From Phyllobacterium brassicacearum (GTDB lineage: Bacteria; Pseudomonadota; Alphaproteobacteria; Rhizobiales; Rhizobiaceae): a stretch of 64,000 nt of DNA. Within the stretch, counting starts at the first letter, position 1. Every line of letters starts with the position of its first letter. Shown here piece after piece: positions 27,727 to 37,386 of the stretch. The position numbers and the translations under genes were made by a program. Below the pieces are notes generated by a model. It was not told where the DNA came from, made no database searches, and saw only the letters and a program-made list of their open reading frames with translations. The stretch is taken from positions 62,001-126,000 of the forward strand of contig NZ_PGGO01000009.1 of NCBI RefSeq assembly GCF_003010955.1, written 5' to 3'.

Positions 27727-28620
27727 TTAATGCTGACAGACTGGGCAGTAGAACGTCGAGCGCCCGCTTTGAACGATACGCGCAACGGTGCCATTGCAAC
27801 CGGCGCGCGGGCAAGGGTTTCCTTCGCGATCATAGACTGAAAACGAATGCTGGAAATAGCCGAGCTCGCCGTCCGCCTGGCGGTAATCCTTCAGGCTCGA
27901 TCCGCCCGCCTTGATGGCATCGGCAATAACCGAGCGGATGGCAGCGGCAAGCCGGTTCGCCATGTCGGTAACCTCGCCGTTTGCGTCCGCGATACTGCCA
28001 GCAGGTCGCGTTGGGGAGAGTTCGGCGCGCCACATGGCCTCGCAGACATAGATATTGCCAAGGCCGGCAATCAGCTTCTGGTCGAGCAGCGCTGCCTTCA
28101 AGGGAGCCGCCTTGTTTTGGAACAGCTTGGCCAGCAACGCCCCATCCAGACGGTTGCCCGTCGGTTCGGTACCGAGATCCTTGATCAGCGGATGCGTATT
28201 GAGGCCGCCGGGTTCAGCAAACAGCATGAAGCCAAAACGCCGAGGGTCATTGTAGATGATGCGGTTTTTCGTTCCGTCCTTCGCCCCGAGATGCATCACC
28301 ACATGATCATGCAAGCCGTTTTTCGACCGATCATGATGGAAAACGCCGGGAGTATTGCCCTCATCATCCTGTTCGATCCGGTACGAGCCGGACATGCCGA
28401 GATGGCTGATCAGGCCGAGACCATCATCGAGATGCACGATGAGATATTTGGCGCGGCGTTCCAGCGCCTCGATCTTTCGCCCGGCCAGCCGTTCGGCGAA
28501 ATGCTCGGGGAAGGGAAAGCGCAGGTCCGCACGCCTTTGCTCGACGGCAAGGATGGTCGCACCTTCCATGAAGGGTTGCAGTCCGCGCCTGACAGTTTCA
28601 ACCTCAGGTAATTCAGGCAT
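27727..28620 (-). CDS. mutM: formamidopyrimidine-DNA glycosylase
   Basis: A 297-residue base-excision repair enzyme that removes 8-oxoguanine. The N-terminal catalytic motif [14 protein letters not shown] (Pro nucleophile after Met removal), the central helix-two-turn-helix region with [18 protein letters not shown], and the C-terminal zinc finger ([26 protein letters not shown]) are all intact. Its start overlaps the deoB stop by eight bases, so the two are coupled. Confidence 0.97.
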   Translation of the reverse strand: MPELPEVETVRRGLQPFMEGATILAVEQRRADLRFPFPEHFAERLAGRKIEALERRAKYLIVHLDDGLGLISHLGMSGSYRIEQDDEGNTPGVFHHDRSKNGLHDHVVMHLGAKDGTKNRIIYNDPRRFGFMLFAEPGGLNTHPLIKDLGTEPTGNRLDGALLAKLFQNKAAPLKAALLDQKLIAGLGNIYVCEAMWRAELSPTRPAGSIADANGEVTDMANRLAAAIRSVIADAIKAGGSSLKDYRQADGELGYFQHSFSVYDREGNPCPRAGCNGTVARIVQSGRSTFYCPVCQH

Positions 28621-29857
28621 CGGGCGTGCGGACTCCCGTGCCCTTCAGGAAACTCTTGCCATGCGGACCCGCCTCAATTCCCAGATGCGCAGCGACAGTC
28701 TCGCCAATGTCGGCAAAGGTTGGGCGGATGCCGAATGACCCGTGCGGCAGGTCCGGGCCAAAGCAGAGCACGGGCACCCGTTCGCGCGTATGATCTGTCC
28801 CCTTGTAGCTCGGGTCGCAGCCGTGGTCGGCAGTGAGCACCATCAGATCGCCCTGGCGCAGCTTGGCGATGGCTTCGGGCAGACGCCGGTCGAATGCTTC
28901 CAGCGCCGCCGCATAGCCCGGTACATCGCGGCGGTGGCCATAAAGCATGTCGAAATCGACAAAATTGGTAAAGACGAGGTCGCCCTCCTGCGCATCATCC
29001 ATGGCGATCAGTGTCTCGTCGAACAGCGCCATATTGCCATTGGCTTTGCGCACCTGGCTGATGCCCTGATGCGCATAGATATCGCCGATCTTGCCAATGG
29101 CGATGACGGAACGTCCGGCCTGTGTCAGCCGGTCGAGCAGTGTCGGTTCCGGCGGCGGCACCGAATAGTCGCGGCGGTTGCCGGTGCGGGTGAAGGTTTC
29201 GCGGGTCTCGCCGACAAAAGGCCTGGCGATCACCCGGCCAATGTTCAGCGGATCGACCAGCTCGCGGACAATCCCGCAGAGCTCGTACAGCCGATCGAGA
29301 CCGAAATGCGTCTCATGGGCGGCGATCTGAATAACAGAATCGGTTGAAGTATAGAATATCGGCTTACCGGTCCGGATATGTTCCTCGCCATATTCATCGA
29401 TGACATCGGTGCCGGAGGCATGTTTGTTCCCAAGAATCCCGGGCAGCTTTGCGCGGCGCGCGGCATCGGCAACCAGACTGTCCGGGAAGGTCGGGATGGT
29501 CTGCGGGAAGTAACCCCAGTTGAACGTGACAGGTACTCCCGCGATCTCCCAGTGTCCCGATGGTGTGTCTTTGCCGTTCGAGACTTCTTCTGCAGCGCCC
29601 CAAAGCCCGACCGGCTCCGGCATTTGTGGCTGAAGCGGCACATTCGAGGCCAGATTGGCCGCGTGGAACAATCCGAGCGAGGCCATGTTGGGCAATTTCA
29701 GCGGGCCGGAGCGGAGTCCGGTCTTGTCGCCGCGGCCGGCAGCACAGGCCTCGGCGATATGACCAAACGTGTTTGAACCCTCATCGCCAAATGTTTTGGC
29801 ATCGGGTGCGCCGCCGATCCCGAAGGAATCGAGGACAAAAAGGAAAGTGCGTGACAT
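28613..29857 (-). CDS. deoB: phosphopentomutase
   Basis: A 414-residue alkaline-phosphatase-superfamily enzyme interconverting ribose-1-P and ribose-5-P (and the deoxy forms) in nucleoside salvage. Seen: [21 protein letters not shown] (metal Asp and the following Asp), the DGYG-type cap region, and [17 protein letters not shown] with the remaining Mn ligands. Typical length. It overlaps mutM and lies 95 bases downstream of a pilus gene on the same strand. Confidence 0.97.
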   Translation of the reverse strand: MSRTFLFVLDSFGIGGAPDAKTFGDEGSNTFGHIAEACAAGRGDKTGLRSGPLKLPNMASLGLFHAANLASNVPLQPQMPEPVGLWGAAEEVSNGKDTPSGHWEIAGVPVTFNWGYFPQTIPTFPDSLVADAARRAKLPGILGNKHASGTDVIDEYGEEHIRTGKPIFYTSTDSVIQIAAHETHFGLDRLYELCGIVRELVDPLNIGRVIARPFVGETRETFTRTGNRRDYSVPPPEPTLLDRLTQAGRSVIAIGKIGDIYAHQGISQVRKANGNMALFDETLIAMDDAQEGDLVFTNFVDFDMLYGHRRDVPGYAAALEAFDRRLPEAIAKLRQGDLMVLTADHGCDPSYKGTDHTRERVPVLCFGPDLPHGSFGIRPTFADIGETVAAHLGIEAGPHGKSFLKGTGVRTPDA

Positions 29858-29952
29858 GCCTCACTCCGTTAGACCAGACATCACAGATAGGTCAAACAGG
29901 GCGTCATGACAAATCAATGGCGCAAGTGATTGCTGGTCACGAAGAATACTTG

Positions 29953-30570
29953 TCAGCAGTTGGAGCAGGCGACGGCTGTGCCTTGACGCACGCGCCCAAA
30001 AGCAGTCCTTCCCATGGGTATTCCGAGCTTCGAACCACCAGCGGCTGTGCCGACCGAATCTTTGTAGTTGAATGCCATCAATGGAACGTACGCGATTTTG
30101 GTTTCCACGCGGATCACCGTCGTTCCGGGAATAACCAGATTGGGATCGAGGACCACATTGGAGCCCGGTGCATACGGCCTTGAAAAGACGTTATTCACCA
30201 CCCTTCGCGACCAGGCAACTGTTGGTGAGCCCGCCGCGGGGATGTTGATGGCCGTTATCGTGATCTGCGGTGTGTCGGACCGGTAAGGCAGGAGGAGAGC
30301 CGTGCCGATCTCCATAATGTCCCTGAGCTGATCCGTGTTGATCGTCTGCTGCTGCGTCACCAGATCGGCCACCATGTTGGTCGAACGGCCGAGCTTCTTG
30401 TTGACGTCGAGCCCCGACGTCGCCTCAATGCTACCTAGATAGAGGGCAATCAGGATGGGCGCGATAAATGCGAACTCCATCGCTGCAACGCCGCGTTTGT
30501 CGCTGAGGAAACGCTTGGCGAGCGTTGCAAGTCTTCCGGCCCCCAGCATTTGTCTATTATACGCTTTCAT
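29953..30570 (-). CDS. TadE/TadG-type pilus assembly protein
   Basis: A 205-residue minor pseudopilin of the Tad system. Residues about 20-50 hold a short basic stretch, RGVAAMEFAFIAPILIALYLG, the TadE-like segment with the Glu near the start of the hydrophobic helix. The rest is a small periplasmic domain ending in a Cys pair (ACSNC). It is probably processed by the prepilin peptidase at 32272. AAGGGTATG lies before the ATG. Next to a second TadE-like gene on the same strand. Confidence 0.88.
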   Translation of the reverse strand: MKAYNRQMLGAGRLATLAKRFLSDKRGVAAMEFAFIAPILIALYLGSIEATSGLDVNKKLGRSTNMVADLVTQQQTINTDQLRDIMEIGTALLLPYRSDTPQITITAINIPAAGSPTVAWSRRVVNNVFSRPYAPGSNVVLDPNLVIPGTTVIRVETKIAYVPLMAFNYKDSVGTAAGGSKLGIPMGRTAFGRVRQGTAVACSNC

Positions 30571-30624
30571 GTGTCATACCCTTGGAAGAATGCACGAGCA
30601 GCCTGTTCGACTGTCTTATTGGCG

Positions 30625-31296
30625 TCAAAGATAGGGTTCGTTTCTCCAGGTCGCGGTCGAGAAGAGCATCATCTTTCCCTGGCCGTCGACGCTTTCGATG
30701 CGGTGTTTCATCAGGTCGGTCAGAATCGGCCAGCGGTAGAAGATGCGCAGTTGATTGATTGTGCTGGCCCCACCGGGCGTAACTCTCAGTTGGGACACGT
30801 CAACATCCCCGGCGGTGGTCAGAGGCAGCGTTCTCGGAACGTTGGCGAAGGTGGTATAAGTCTGCAGATCGACGAAGAGGTCGGGGCAGCCGGCTGCAGG
30901 CATGAACAATCTACCGCAAATGGTTTGTTTTAATCTGTTAGGGGCACTGATGGCTGCGGCGGTGATCTCGCCTGTGCGCAGTTGGCGCGCAATGTCGTCG
31001 GCGGCGTTTGACATGACCTGCTGGGCGGTGAAGCTCAGGCTGACTTCGATAATGGCGAAGATCAGCAGGAAGAAAGGCAGCGCGATCAAGGCGAATTCGA
31101 TTGCCACTGTGCCACGCCTGTTGGCGCAAAAGCGCGCAGTCAACGACGATCGCGGACGTGCGCTTCCAGCATGGGTCTGATCATCGAGAAGTTTATCGGT
31201 ATTTCGCAACTTGGTTTTCCCCGCACCACTCAGGCTTGGGAAATCTCTATCACGCCAGATGTTAGAATCTCGTTCGAAGCCCGGTACAAATTGCAA
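30625..31296 (-). CDS. TadE-type pilus assembly protein, start uncertain
   Basis: The conserved part starts at ANRRGTVAIEFALIALPFFLLIFAIIEVSLS, a TadE-like class III leader with hydrophobic helix, followed by about 150 residues of periplasmic domain. No ATG occurs in frame before this segment. The whole open frame begins with a TTG at 31296 lacking a ribosome binding site; another TTG lies closer, at SSLTARFCANRR (about 31138). Either the true start is a rare codon near 31138 or the start has been lost. Function: minor pseudopilin for Tad pilus assembly. Confidence 0.75.
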   Translation of the reverse strand: MQFVPGFERDSNIWRDRDFPSLSGAGKTKLRNTDKLLDDQTHAGSARPRSSLTARFCANRRGTVAIEFALIALPFFLLIFAIIEVSLSFTAQQVMSNAADDIARQLRTGEITAAAISAPNRLKQTICGRLFMPAAGCPDLFVDLQTYTTFANVPRTLPLTTAGDVDVSQLRVTPGGASTINQLRIFYRWPILTDLMKHRIESVDGQGKMMLFSTATWRNEPYL

Positions 31297-31340
31297 CTAT
31301 TGGATTCACTGTTTCTCAACCGTGATCCGGCAACAGCGGA

Positions 31341-31781
31341 TCAATTGCCGCCAATCTGGGCATCGGAGGCCTTTTCAGCCTCGGTCTTCTGCGCAGTCTC
31401 GCAATAGGGCGTGCACGAAAGCGTTTGCACATAGGCCCGCCGGTAGACGCGCGTCGTGTTGGCGACACTGCGGCTGACCATGACCTGATCATCGACGATG
31501 GCAGCGCCATCGGCATCCATGATGACGATATTGGTGATCCCGAAACCTTTGCCGGTGAGGACGACCGTCCGCGCATCCTTGACGACGGCATCGGCGATTT
31601 CCGGATCACCCACAACGACAGTGTCGGCCGGCCGCGCCAGCTTCAGGATCTTGGCCTGGTTCATGATCACGTGAATGCCCGTATCGGCCCCGGCCGTTGC
31701 GGCCGCCGACAGGACAGCTGTCAGCGTCATTGCTGCGGCCAGTCCACAGGAACGGATGCGGTGGCCTTTAATGCGAACCAT
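31341..31781 (-). CDS. periplasmic pilus assembly N-domain protein
   Basis: A 146-residue secreted protein. A signal peptide (about 1-32, cleavage near AGA-D) is followed by one domain of the kind found at the N-terminus of CpaC secretins (T2SS/T3SS pilus N-domain): VIMNQAKILKLARPADTVVVGDPEIADAVV and GKGFGITNIVIMDADG. The parallel block in the CpaC of this locus reads LVANPTVADAVTRTARRIYLFGKQVGQTNIFVFG. It is therefore a free-standing secretin N-domain, possibly a pilotin-like partner or a gate modulator. Same strand as the TadE genes, divergent from flp. Confidence 0.88.
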   Translation of the reverse strand: MVRIKGHRIRSCGLAAAMTLTAVLSAAATAGADTGIHVIMNQAKILKLARPADTVVVGDPEIADAVVKDARTVVLTGKGFGITNIVIMDADGAAIVDDQVMVSRSVANTTRVYRRAYVQTLSCTPYCETAQKTEAEKASDAQIGGN

Positions 31782-32067
31782 GGGGAAACCCTTCGAAAAA
31801 ACGCTTGATAAACAATGGCGTGGAATGGTGAAGGAAAGCTTAAATCTCCGAACGAACTGTTAAGTATGATGCAGGTTCATGATCTGGCACGCATGGAGAT
31901 AGATCGCATTTATAATAAATCCCTGCAGTGCTCTTTACCCTTCAAATACGGGATTTTGATTTATGTCTGTTTTACACTTCCGTAACGGTATTTCTTAAGG
32001 TGAATGCAAGTCACCACAGATAGTTTTCAATCATTATCAAGGCGGTGGAACAACGAGAGGGCTTGAC
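31782..32067. promoter_or_regulatory. divergent AT-rich promoter region of the pilin gene
   Basis: 286 bases of low GC between the N-domain gene and flp. It must drive the major pilin and the divergent genes. A TATAAT-like hexamer at 31911 has no good -35 partner. I see no CtrA site of the exact TTAA-N7-TTAA form. Confidence 0.4.
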
Positions 32068-32265
32068 ATGAAACGCAGCAAAGGCGCGCTCCTCAATGCT
32101 TTCGCCCGGTTCCTTAGGGACGACGCCGGTGCAACTGCCATCGAATATACGCTGATCGCCTCGCTCGTCAGCATCGGTGTCATCGTTGGTGCCGGAATAC
32201 TCGGCGTATCGGTCCAGGATCTGTACGCCGATCTTGCGGAAGACGTCACAGAAGCCATGAACTAA
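32068..32265 (+). CDS. flp: Flp/PilA-type major pilin of the Tad system
   Basis: A 65-residue Flp prepilin: a short basic leader (MKRSKGALLNAFARFLRDDAG) then the invariant ATAIEYTLIASLVSIGVIVGAG, the Glu at position +5 being the one needed for cleavage by the prepilin peptidase. The mature pilin is about 45 residues, typical of type IVc pili. GAGAGGG precedes the ATG. Located immediately upstream of cpaA. Confidence 0.95.
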   Translation: MKRSKGALLNAFARFLRDDAGATAIEYTLIASLVSIGVIVGAGILGVSVQDLYADLAEDVTEAMN

Positions 32266-32271
32266 TCACGG

Positions 32272-32805
32272 ATGATATTGATGATCGAAGCGGCCATACT
32301 CACCGTTTTTCCATTCGCAATGGCATTCGCGGCCGTCTCGGACTTGCTGTCCATGACAATTCAGAACCGTGTCTCGCTCATACTCATCATATCCTTCGCG
32401 GTTCTTGCGCCCCTGACCGGAATGCCGTGGGAGCTTTACGGAATGCATTTTGTTGCAGGTGCCGCCGTCCTTGCCACAACGTTTGCACTATTCGCGACGG
32501 GAACGATGGGCGGGGGCGACGCGAAGCTCATGTCCGCCACGGCAGTCTGGCTCGGATGGAATCTCGGGTTGGTCGAATATCTCCTGACGATGTCGATGCT
32601 CGGTGGTCTGCTGACAATCGCAATACTGCGTTACCGGAGTTCCCAGTTTGCGGTCGCATATACTGACCGTTTTGAATTCATGCGCCGTCTGGCAAGAAAA
32701 GATGTGGGTGTGCCTTACGGAATTGCGCTGGGGATGGCCGGCCTGCTGACCTTCCCCGGGTCGCCCTTGTGTCAATGGGTGATCAATCGTCTTGCCCAGA
32801 TCTAG
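32272..32805 (+). CDS. cpaA: CpaA/TadV prepilin peptidase
   Basis: A 177-residue multi-pass aspartic protease that cleaves the Flp leader. Seen: SDLLSMTIQNRVSL with the first catalytic Asp and MGGGDAKLMSATAVWLG with the second, as in the A24 family. Five to six membrane helices. A start at 32281 is possible. Six bases separate it from the pilin stop. Its small size is typical of CpaA. Confidence 0.94.
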   Translation: MILMIEAAILTVFPFAMAFAAVSDLLSMTIQNRVSLILIISFAVLAPLTGMPWELYGMHFVAGAAVLATTFALFATGTMGGGDAKLMSATAVWLGWNLGLVEYLLTMSMLGGLLTIAILRYRSSQFAVAYTDRFEFMRRLARKDVGVPYGIALGMAGLLTFPGSPLCQWVINRLAQI

Positions 32806-32958
32806 AAGCAACGGACTTGGTCCAGCAGCTTCTTGCCCAAATAGTAAACGTTAAGCGTTGTTAATCATACTTTTAAGCAAAGCGTTAACCTTAATTACAC
32901 GATTGGTAAGTCAGAGTGCGACCTTAGTATCTAAGACGAAAGTCTATTGGGGCGCAGA
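32806..32958. promoter_or_regulatory. TTAA-rich region before cpaB
   Basis: The spacer holds five TTAA tetramers between about 32848 and 32895, with start-to-start spacings of 10, 12, 12 and 6 bases. CtrA sites need 11, so none fits exactly. A cpaB promoter is likely here because of the AT content and the 153-base gap. Confidence 0.35.
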
Positions 32959-33756
32959 ATGCAAAAAGCACGTCTTGTCATTTTGATCGTGGCGGTCGCT
33001 GCTGCGGGGGCAGCTGGCTATATCGCCACGCGTATGAAGCCTACGACAGTGGTTGTCGAAAACGCAAAACCGCAGATCAAATTGCAGGACATTCTGGTAG
33101 CAACCGAAAACCTCGGGGTCGGCGCAGAAATGCAGGGTCAGATGCGCTGGCAGGCGTGGCCCGAGGATGCTTTGGCTGACGGCTATATCAAGCGCACTGA
33201 CCGACCGAACGCGGAGGAGGAATTGCGCGGCTCCACCGTCCGCCTGCAGATTTTCCCGGGCGAACCAATCCGCGAAGCGAAACTCATCGGCAAGGGCCAG
33301 AGCTTCATGTCGGCACAGCTTCCGGCCGGGATGCGAGCCGTCGCAACACAGATCGCTGCTGAAACGTCCGCGGGCGGTTTCATTCTGCCCGACGACTATG
33401 TCGACGTCATCATGATCCGCCAGATGAACGACGAGATGCCAAAGCAATTTACAACCGAGACCATCCTTCGCAACATCCGCGTCCTGGCGATCGACCAGAC
33501 GATTCAGGAGGATGAGACTGGGCAAAAGACCAAGGTCGGGTCCACCGCAACGCTTGAACTGACGCCCGAACAGGCCGAGATCCTGGCCGTTGCAGAGCAA
33601 ATGGCGACCCGAATGACGCTGGCGTTGCGCTCCTTGCAGGATGCGCAAGAGGCAACGGGCCCCGGCGCGGAATATCTCGTCAATTCGCCGGGCCGTGCCG
33701 GCAACGTGAAACTGATCAAGTCCGGAACGGTCATTGAAATCCTGGGGCGGAAATAA
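32959..33756 (+). CDS. cpaB: CpaB/RcpC pilus assembly protein
   Basis: A 265-residue periplasmic protein. One N-terminal anchor (about 4-24), a SAF domain (about 36-100: DILVATENLGVGAEMQGQMRW) and a RcpC/CpaB beta-rich region ending near 260. CpaB associates with the secretin at the outer membrane. The frame is open from a TTG at 32947; I take the ATG at 32959, with GGGGCG before it. cpaC follows after four bases. Confidence 0.92.
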   Translation: MQKARLVILIVAVAAAGAAGYIATRMKPTTVVVENAKPQIKLQDILVATENLGVGAEMQGQMRWQAWPEDALADGYIKRTDRPNAEEELRGSTVRLQIFPGEPIREAKLIGKGQSFMSAQLPAGMRAVATQIAAETSAGGFILPDDYVDVIMIRQMNDEMPKQFTTETILRNIRVLAIDQTIQEDETGQKTKVGSTATLELTPEQAEILAVAEQMATRMTLALRSLQDAQEATGPGAEYLVNSPGRAGNVKLIKSGTVIEILGRK

Positions 33757-33760
33757 CAAA

Positions 33761-35362
33761 ATGGGAAACGATCCAACCACCACGTTGTTCAAACGCAGGT
33801 CCCGGTCCTTGCAGGCGATGGCTTTAGCCGTCAGCAGCGCTCTGGCAGTTCTGCCGGTCAGCGGCACGGCCGTTGCCGAGAGTAATGTCGTGAAGCTCAA
33901 TCAGGCCCAGGGCGCCAGCAAGCGCATCAATCTTGGCCTAAGCAAGTCGCTGGTTGTGGACCTCCCGGCAGACGCCTATGACATTCTTGTTGCCAATCCG
34001 ACCGTCGCCGATGCTGTCACCCGCACGGCACGGCGCATCTATCTCTTCGGCAAGCAGGTTGGCCAGACCAATATCTTCGTCTTCGGTCCGAATGGTGAGC
34101 AGCTCGCCAGCTTTGATCTGGTGGTCGAGCGCGACGTTGCCGGGCTCGAGGACAGCCTGAAAAAATATATTCCGGATTCCGACATCAAAGTCGAACTGAT
34201 GAACGACAACGTCATCCTGACTGGAACAGTTCAGACACCGCTCGATGCCAAGAGGGCAAGTGACCTTGCCAATCTTCTGGTCTCCGGCGGCGAAGCGACG
34301 ACCGGACAATATGCAATCACGGCATCTGGTCAGGGCGGCAGCAATGGTGGTGGCGGCTCGGACGTTGCCATCAGCGACCCGGACGAAGCCCGCCAGACCA
34401 GCAAGATCGTCAATCTCATTCAGATTGCCGGTGAAGACCAAGTCACGCTTAAAGTTACGGTCGCGGAGGTCAGCCGGACTGTTATGAAACAATTGGGTGT
34501 CAATCTTGTTGGCAAGACGAAGTCCGACGGCATTTTCTTCAGTTCGACCAACATCGCTTCGCTGGTTGGCAAAGGTCTGACCAACTCTGGAATTACAGCG
34601 CCCATATCAATCGGCAGCGCCACGATCGACTCGTATCTGAACGCAATGGAACTTGCCGGTGTCATGAAAACACTGGCGGAACCGTCGCTGACAGCGATCT
34701 CAGGAGAGCAGGCGCAATTCAAGGTTGGCGGCGAGTACAACCTGATCACCGGCCAAACCGTCAATAACCAAGGTGGCATTCAATACACGATCACCAAGGT
34801 AGAATACGGCATTGGGCTTGAATTCGTTCCCGTTGTTCTTTCTCCCGGTCGGATCAGTCTGAAGGTCAGGACATCGGTATCTGAGCCAACGCTCGAGGGT
34901 TCTGTCTCCTTGGGTGCGGGCGTCAATTCGTCGTTTGACGGGGTCGGGAATAAGAATCGGGCGCAGCAGCCAGCAACAAACCTAATTTCGTTGCGCAAGC
35001 GCCTCGCCGACACAACAGTTGAACTGCCATCTGGTGGTTCGATGATGATCGCCGGTCTCATGCGCGATGAAAACCGTGCGGCCATATCCGGACTGCCGGG
35101 AATGTCGAAAATTCCAGTGCTGGGAACTCTGTTTCGCAGCCGTGAATTCGTTCGCAATGAAAGCGAACTTGTCATCATCATAACGCCTTATCTTGTCAGA
35201 CCGGTTCCGCGCACCGCGCTTGCGCGGCCCGACGATAATCTAAATCCCGCCAGTGATGCTGCCGGCATTTTCCTCGGCAAAGTCAATCGTGTCTATGGCA
35301 CGAAGGAAGCCAATCTGCCCGACGGACGCTACGAGGGCGCCGTCGGTTATATCTACAAATGA
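33761..35362 (+). CDS. cpaC: CpaC/RcpA outer-membrane secretin
   Basis: A 533-residue secretin. A signal peptide (about 1-38, ALAVLPVSGTAVAE) is followed by the pilus N-domain (about 45-120), a BON-type domain (VELMNDNVILTGTVQ, about 135-165) and the secretin barrel (about 240-480: VAEVSRTVMKQLGVN, GGSMMIAGLMRDE, PGMSKIPVLGTLFRSRE). It forms the gated channel through which Flp pili pass. ATG 33761 is preferred to a TTG at 33734. cpaD follows with its open frame overlapping the stop (ATGA at 35359). Confidence 0.95.
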   Translation: MGNDPTTTLFKRRSRSLQAMALAVSSALAVLPVSGTAVAESNVVKLNQAQGASKRINLGLSKSLVVDLPADAYDILVANPTVADAVTRTARRIYLFGKQVGQTNIFVFGPNGEQLASFDLVVERDVAGLEDSLKKYIPDSDIKVELMNDNVILTGTVQTPLDAKRASDLANLLVSGGEATTGQYAITASGQGGSNGGGGSDVAISDPDEARQTSKIVNLIQIAGEDQVTLKVTVAEVSRTVMKQLGVNLVGKTKSDGIFFSSTNIASLVGKGLTNSGITAPISIGSATIDSYLNAMELAGVMKTLAEPSLTAISGEQAQFKVGGEYNLITGQTVNNQGGIQYTITKVEYGIGLEFVPVVLSPGRISLKVRTSVSEPTLEGSVSLGAGVNSSFDGVGNKNRAQQPATNLISLRKRLADTTVELPSGGSMMIAGLMRDENRAAISGLPGMSKIPVLGTLFRSREFVRNESELVIIITPYLVRPVPRTALARPDDNLNPASDAAGIFLGKVNRVYGTKEANLPDGRYEGAVGYIYK

Positions 35363-35376
35363 GCAAGGACCAGGCT

Positions 35377-36060
35377 ATGTCAAAAACAAAAAAGTTCCGC
35401 ACTAAGCCCGTCCTGGCTCTGCTTGCCGTGTCATTGCTCGCAGGCTGCGCGCAGCGCGTGATGACTGGCAGCATCCCCGACGACTATCGGACCAATCATC
35501 CGATCGTCATCTCGGAAAAGGAGCAGGTTGCTGATATTCCGGTCGGTCATGCGGACAGCAAATTGTCGCTTACGCAGCGCAGCATTGTCCAGAACACGAT
35601 AGCCAATTATCGCGCCAACGGTTCCGGCGTCATCCACATCCTGCTTCCGACCGGTTCTCCGAACGAACGCGCAGCAACGAGGTTGCGCAAGGACGTCGCT
35701 GCAACTCTGCGGCGGGGCGGCGTCAAGCCATTCAACATTTCCAGTGAGCCATACCCTGCAGGGGGGAGCGAGTCTCCGCCAATACGTCTCGTTTACTCCG
35801 CGATCACGGCATCAACGCACCCCTGCGGCCAGTGGCCCAAGGATTTGCTTGAGACGGCCGACAACCGGCACTACGCCAATTTCGGCTGTGCTAGTCAGAC
35901 AAACCTGGCCGCACAGATCGCTAACCCAGCAGATCTGCTTGGCCCAAGAGCAACGTCACCAATCGATGCAGAACGGCGCGGCGTTGTCATCGACGACTAT
36001 AGGAACGCCGAGACACCGAAGCCAGTCACCACGCAGGAAGTCAACTATGACTTCAACTGA
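35377..36060 (+). CDS. cpaD: CpaD pilus assembly lipoprotein
   Basis: A 227-residue outer-membrane lipoprotein of the Tad system. The leader MSKTKKFRTKPVLALLAVSLLAGC ends in a lipobox (LAGC, Cys24). The CpaD domain follows (LSLTQRSIVQNTIANYRANGSG, then SSEPYPAGG and the PCGQWP motif with a further Cys). AAGGA lies seven bases before ATG 35377; an alternative ATG at 35359 overlaps the cpaC stop. CpaD is thought to support secretin assembly. Confidence 0.92.
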   Translation: MSKTKKFRTKPVLALLAVSLLAGCAQRVMTGSIPDDYRTNHPIVISEKEQVADIPVGHADSKLSLTQRSIVQNTIANYRANGSGVIHILLPTGSPNERAATRLRKDVAATLRRGGVKPFNISSEPYPAGGSESPPIRLVYSAITASTHPCGQWPKDLLETADNRHYANFGCASQTNLAAQIANPADLLGPRATSPIDAERRGVVIDDYRNAETPKPVTTQEVNYDFN

Positions 36061-36092
36061 TCTGCAGCTCTCTTGAAAAGCGGAATGCTAAA

Positions 36093-37376
36093 ATGAGCCA
36101 GCTCGCCTTTGAAACAGAAAATCAATCCGGAGAGAGCCACGACCGGCCAGCTGGATCGGGACTGCACGCCTTTCGGCCGATACCCCGGATTTCGATCCAG
36201 GCCTTTTGTGAGACCGATGCAGTAGCCAGGCAGGTCGGACGCGCCAGCGAAGACCGGCGCATGGCGAAGGCGCATACGCAGGTGCATATGGGCGGCGTAG
36301 AGCGGGCGGTCGAATTGTTCCAGACCGTACCGACGCCCAATCTTATTCTGCTCGAGACATCGGCTGCTCCGCGCGACATGTTGCAAAGCCTCACGGCTCT
36401 CTCCGAAGTATGCGATCCAAGTACGAAGGTCGTCATTATCGGTCATTTCAATGACGTCTGGCTCTATCGCGAACTCATCCGCAACGGCATCTCCGAATAT
36501 ATGGTCGCGCCCATCGATCTGTCGGACATTGTCGGCGTGATCGGCGGCTTGTTCGTTGATCCAGAGGCAAAGCCTCTTGGCCATGCGATCGCCTTCATCG
36601 GCGCGAAAGGCGGCGTCGGCGCATCGACCATCGCCCACAACATCGCCTGGTCGATCTCGTCGCTGTTCAAGAATGAGGTGGTGATTGCCGACATGGACCT
36701 GCCCTACGGCACGGCGAACATCAATTTCGACCAGGACCCGGCGCAGGGAATTGCCGAAGCTGTGTTTTCGCCGGAACGCATCGACGATGTCTATCTCGAC
36801 CGGCTCCTTGCACAATGTGCCGAGCATCTTTCGCTCCTGGCAGCGCCCTCCACGCTGGACCGGGTCTTCGATTTCCGCGACGATTCCTTCGCACACCTGA
36901 TCGATGTGGCACAACGATCCGTTCCCCACGTCATTCTCGATGTGCCGCACACATGGAATGGCTGGACCCGGACTACTTTGGCCCGGGCCGATGAGGTGGT
37001 CATCATCGCATCACCGGAACTTGCAAATCTTCGCAACACCAAGAACCTGCTTGACACGCTGAAGCAACTCCGCCCCAACGATGCTCCTCCGAGACTTGTT
37101 CTCAATCAAGTAGGTGTTCCGAAGCGCCCGGAGATTGCGCCGCTCGACTTCTGCAGCCCGCTCGGCATCTTGCCGATGGCGACCATCCCGTTTGATCCGG
37201 CGCTGTTCGGTAGCGCCGCAAACAATGGCCGGATGCTGGCGGAAACCGACGCTGCCAGCCCGATCGTACAGAGCATCAATGAGATTGCGCATATCCTGAC
37301 GGGCCGCATGACGCTGAAGGCAAAGAAAAAGCCTGGGCTCACGTCGGTTTTGTCCCGGCTGAAGCGCAAGAAGTAG
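36093..37376 (+). CDS. cpaE: CpaE/TadZ pilus localisation ATPase-like protein
   Basis: A 427-residue protein with an N-terminal receiver-like domain (about 40-150) and a ParA/MinD-like domain (about 165-400). The deviant Walker A reads GAKGGVGASTIAHN: the signature first Lys is kept, but the Lys before Ser/Thr is replaced by Ala. Walker A changes of this kind are known in TadZ/CpaE and suggest ATP binding without usual hydrolysis. It places the pilus machine at the cell pole. cpaF starts 11 bases after the stop. Confidence 0.94.
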   Translation: MSQLAFETENQSGESHDRPAGSGLHAFRPIPRISIQAFCETDAVARQVGRASEDRRMAKAHTQVHMGGVERAVELFQTVPTPNLILLETSAAPRDMLQSLTALSEVCDPSTKVVIIGHFNDVWLYRELIRNGISEYMVAPIDLSDIVGVIGGLFVDPEAKPLGHAIAFIGAKGGVGASTIAHNIAWSISSLFKNEVVIADMDLPYGTANINFDQDPAQGIAEAVFSPERIDDVYLDRLLAQCAEHLSLLAAPSTLDRVFDFRDDSFAHLIDVAQRSVPHVILDVPHTWNGWTRTTLARADEVVIIASPELANLRNTKNLLDTLKQLRPNDAPPRLVLNQVGVPKRPEIAPLDFCSPLGILPMATIPFDPALFGSAANNGRMLAETDAASPIVQSINEIAHILTGRMTLKAKKKPGLTSVLSRLKRKK

Positions 37377-37386
37377 AAGAGGCATC

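Noticed and set aside
32806-32958. CtrA binding sites before cpaB
   Set aside because: TTAA tetramers occur, but none has the exact seven-base spacing required.
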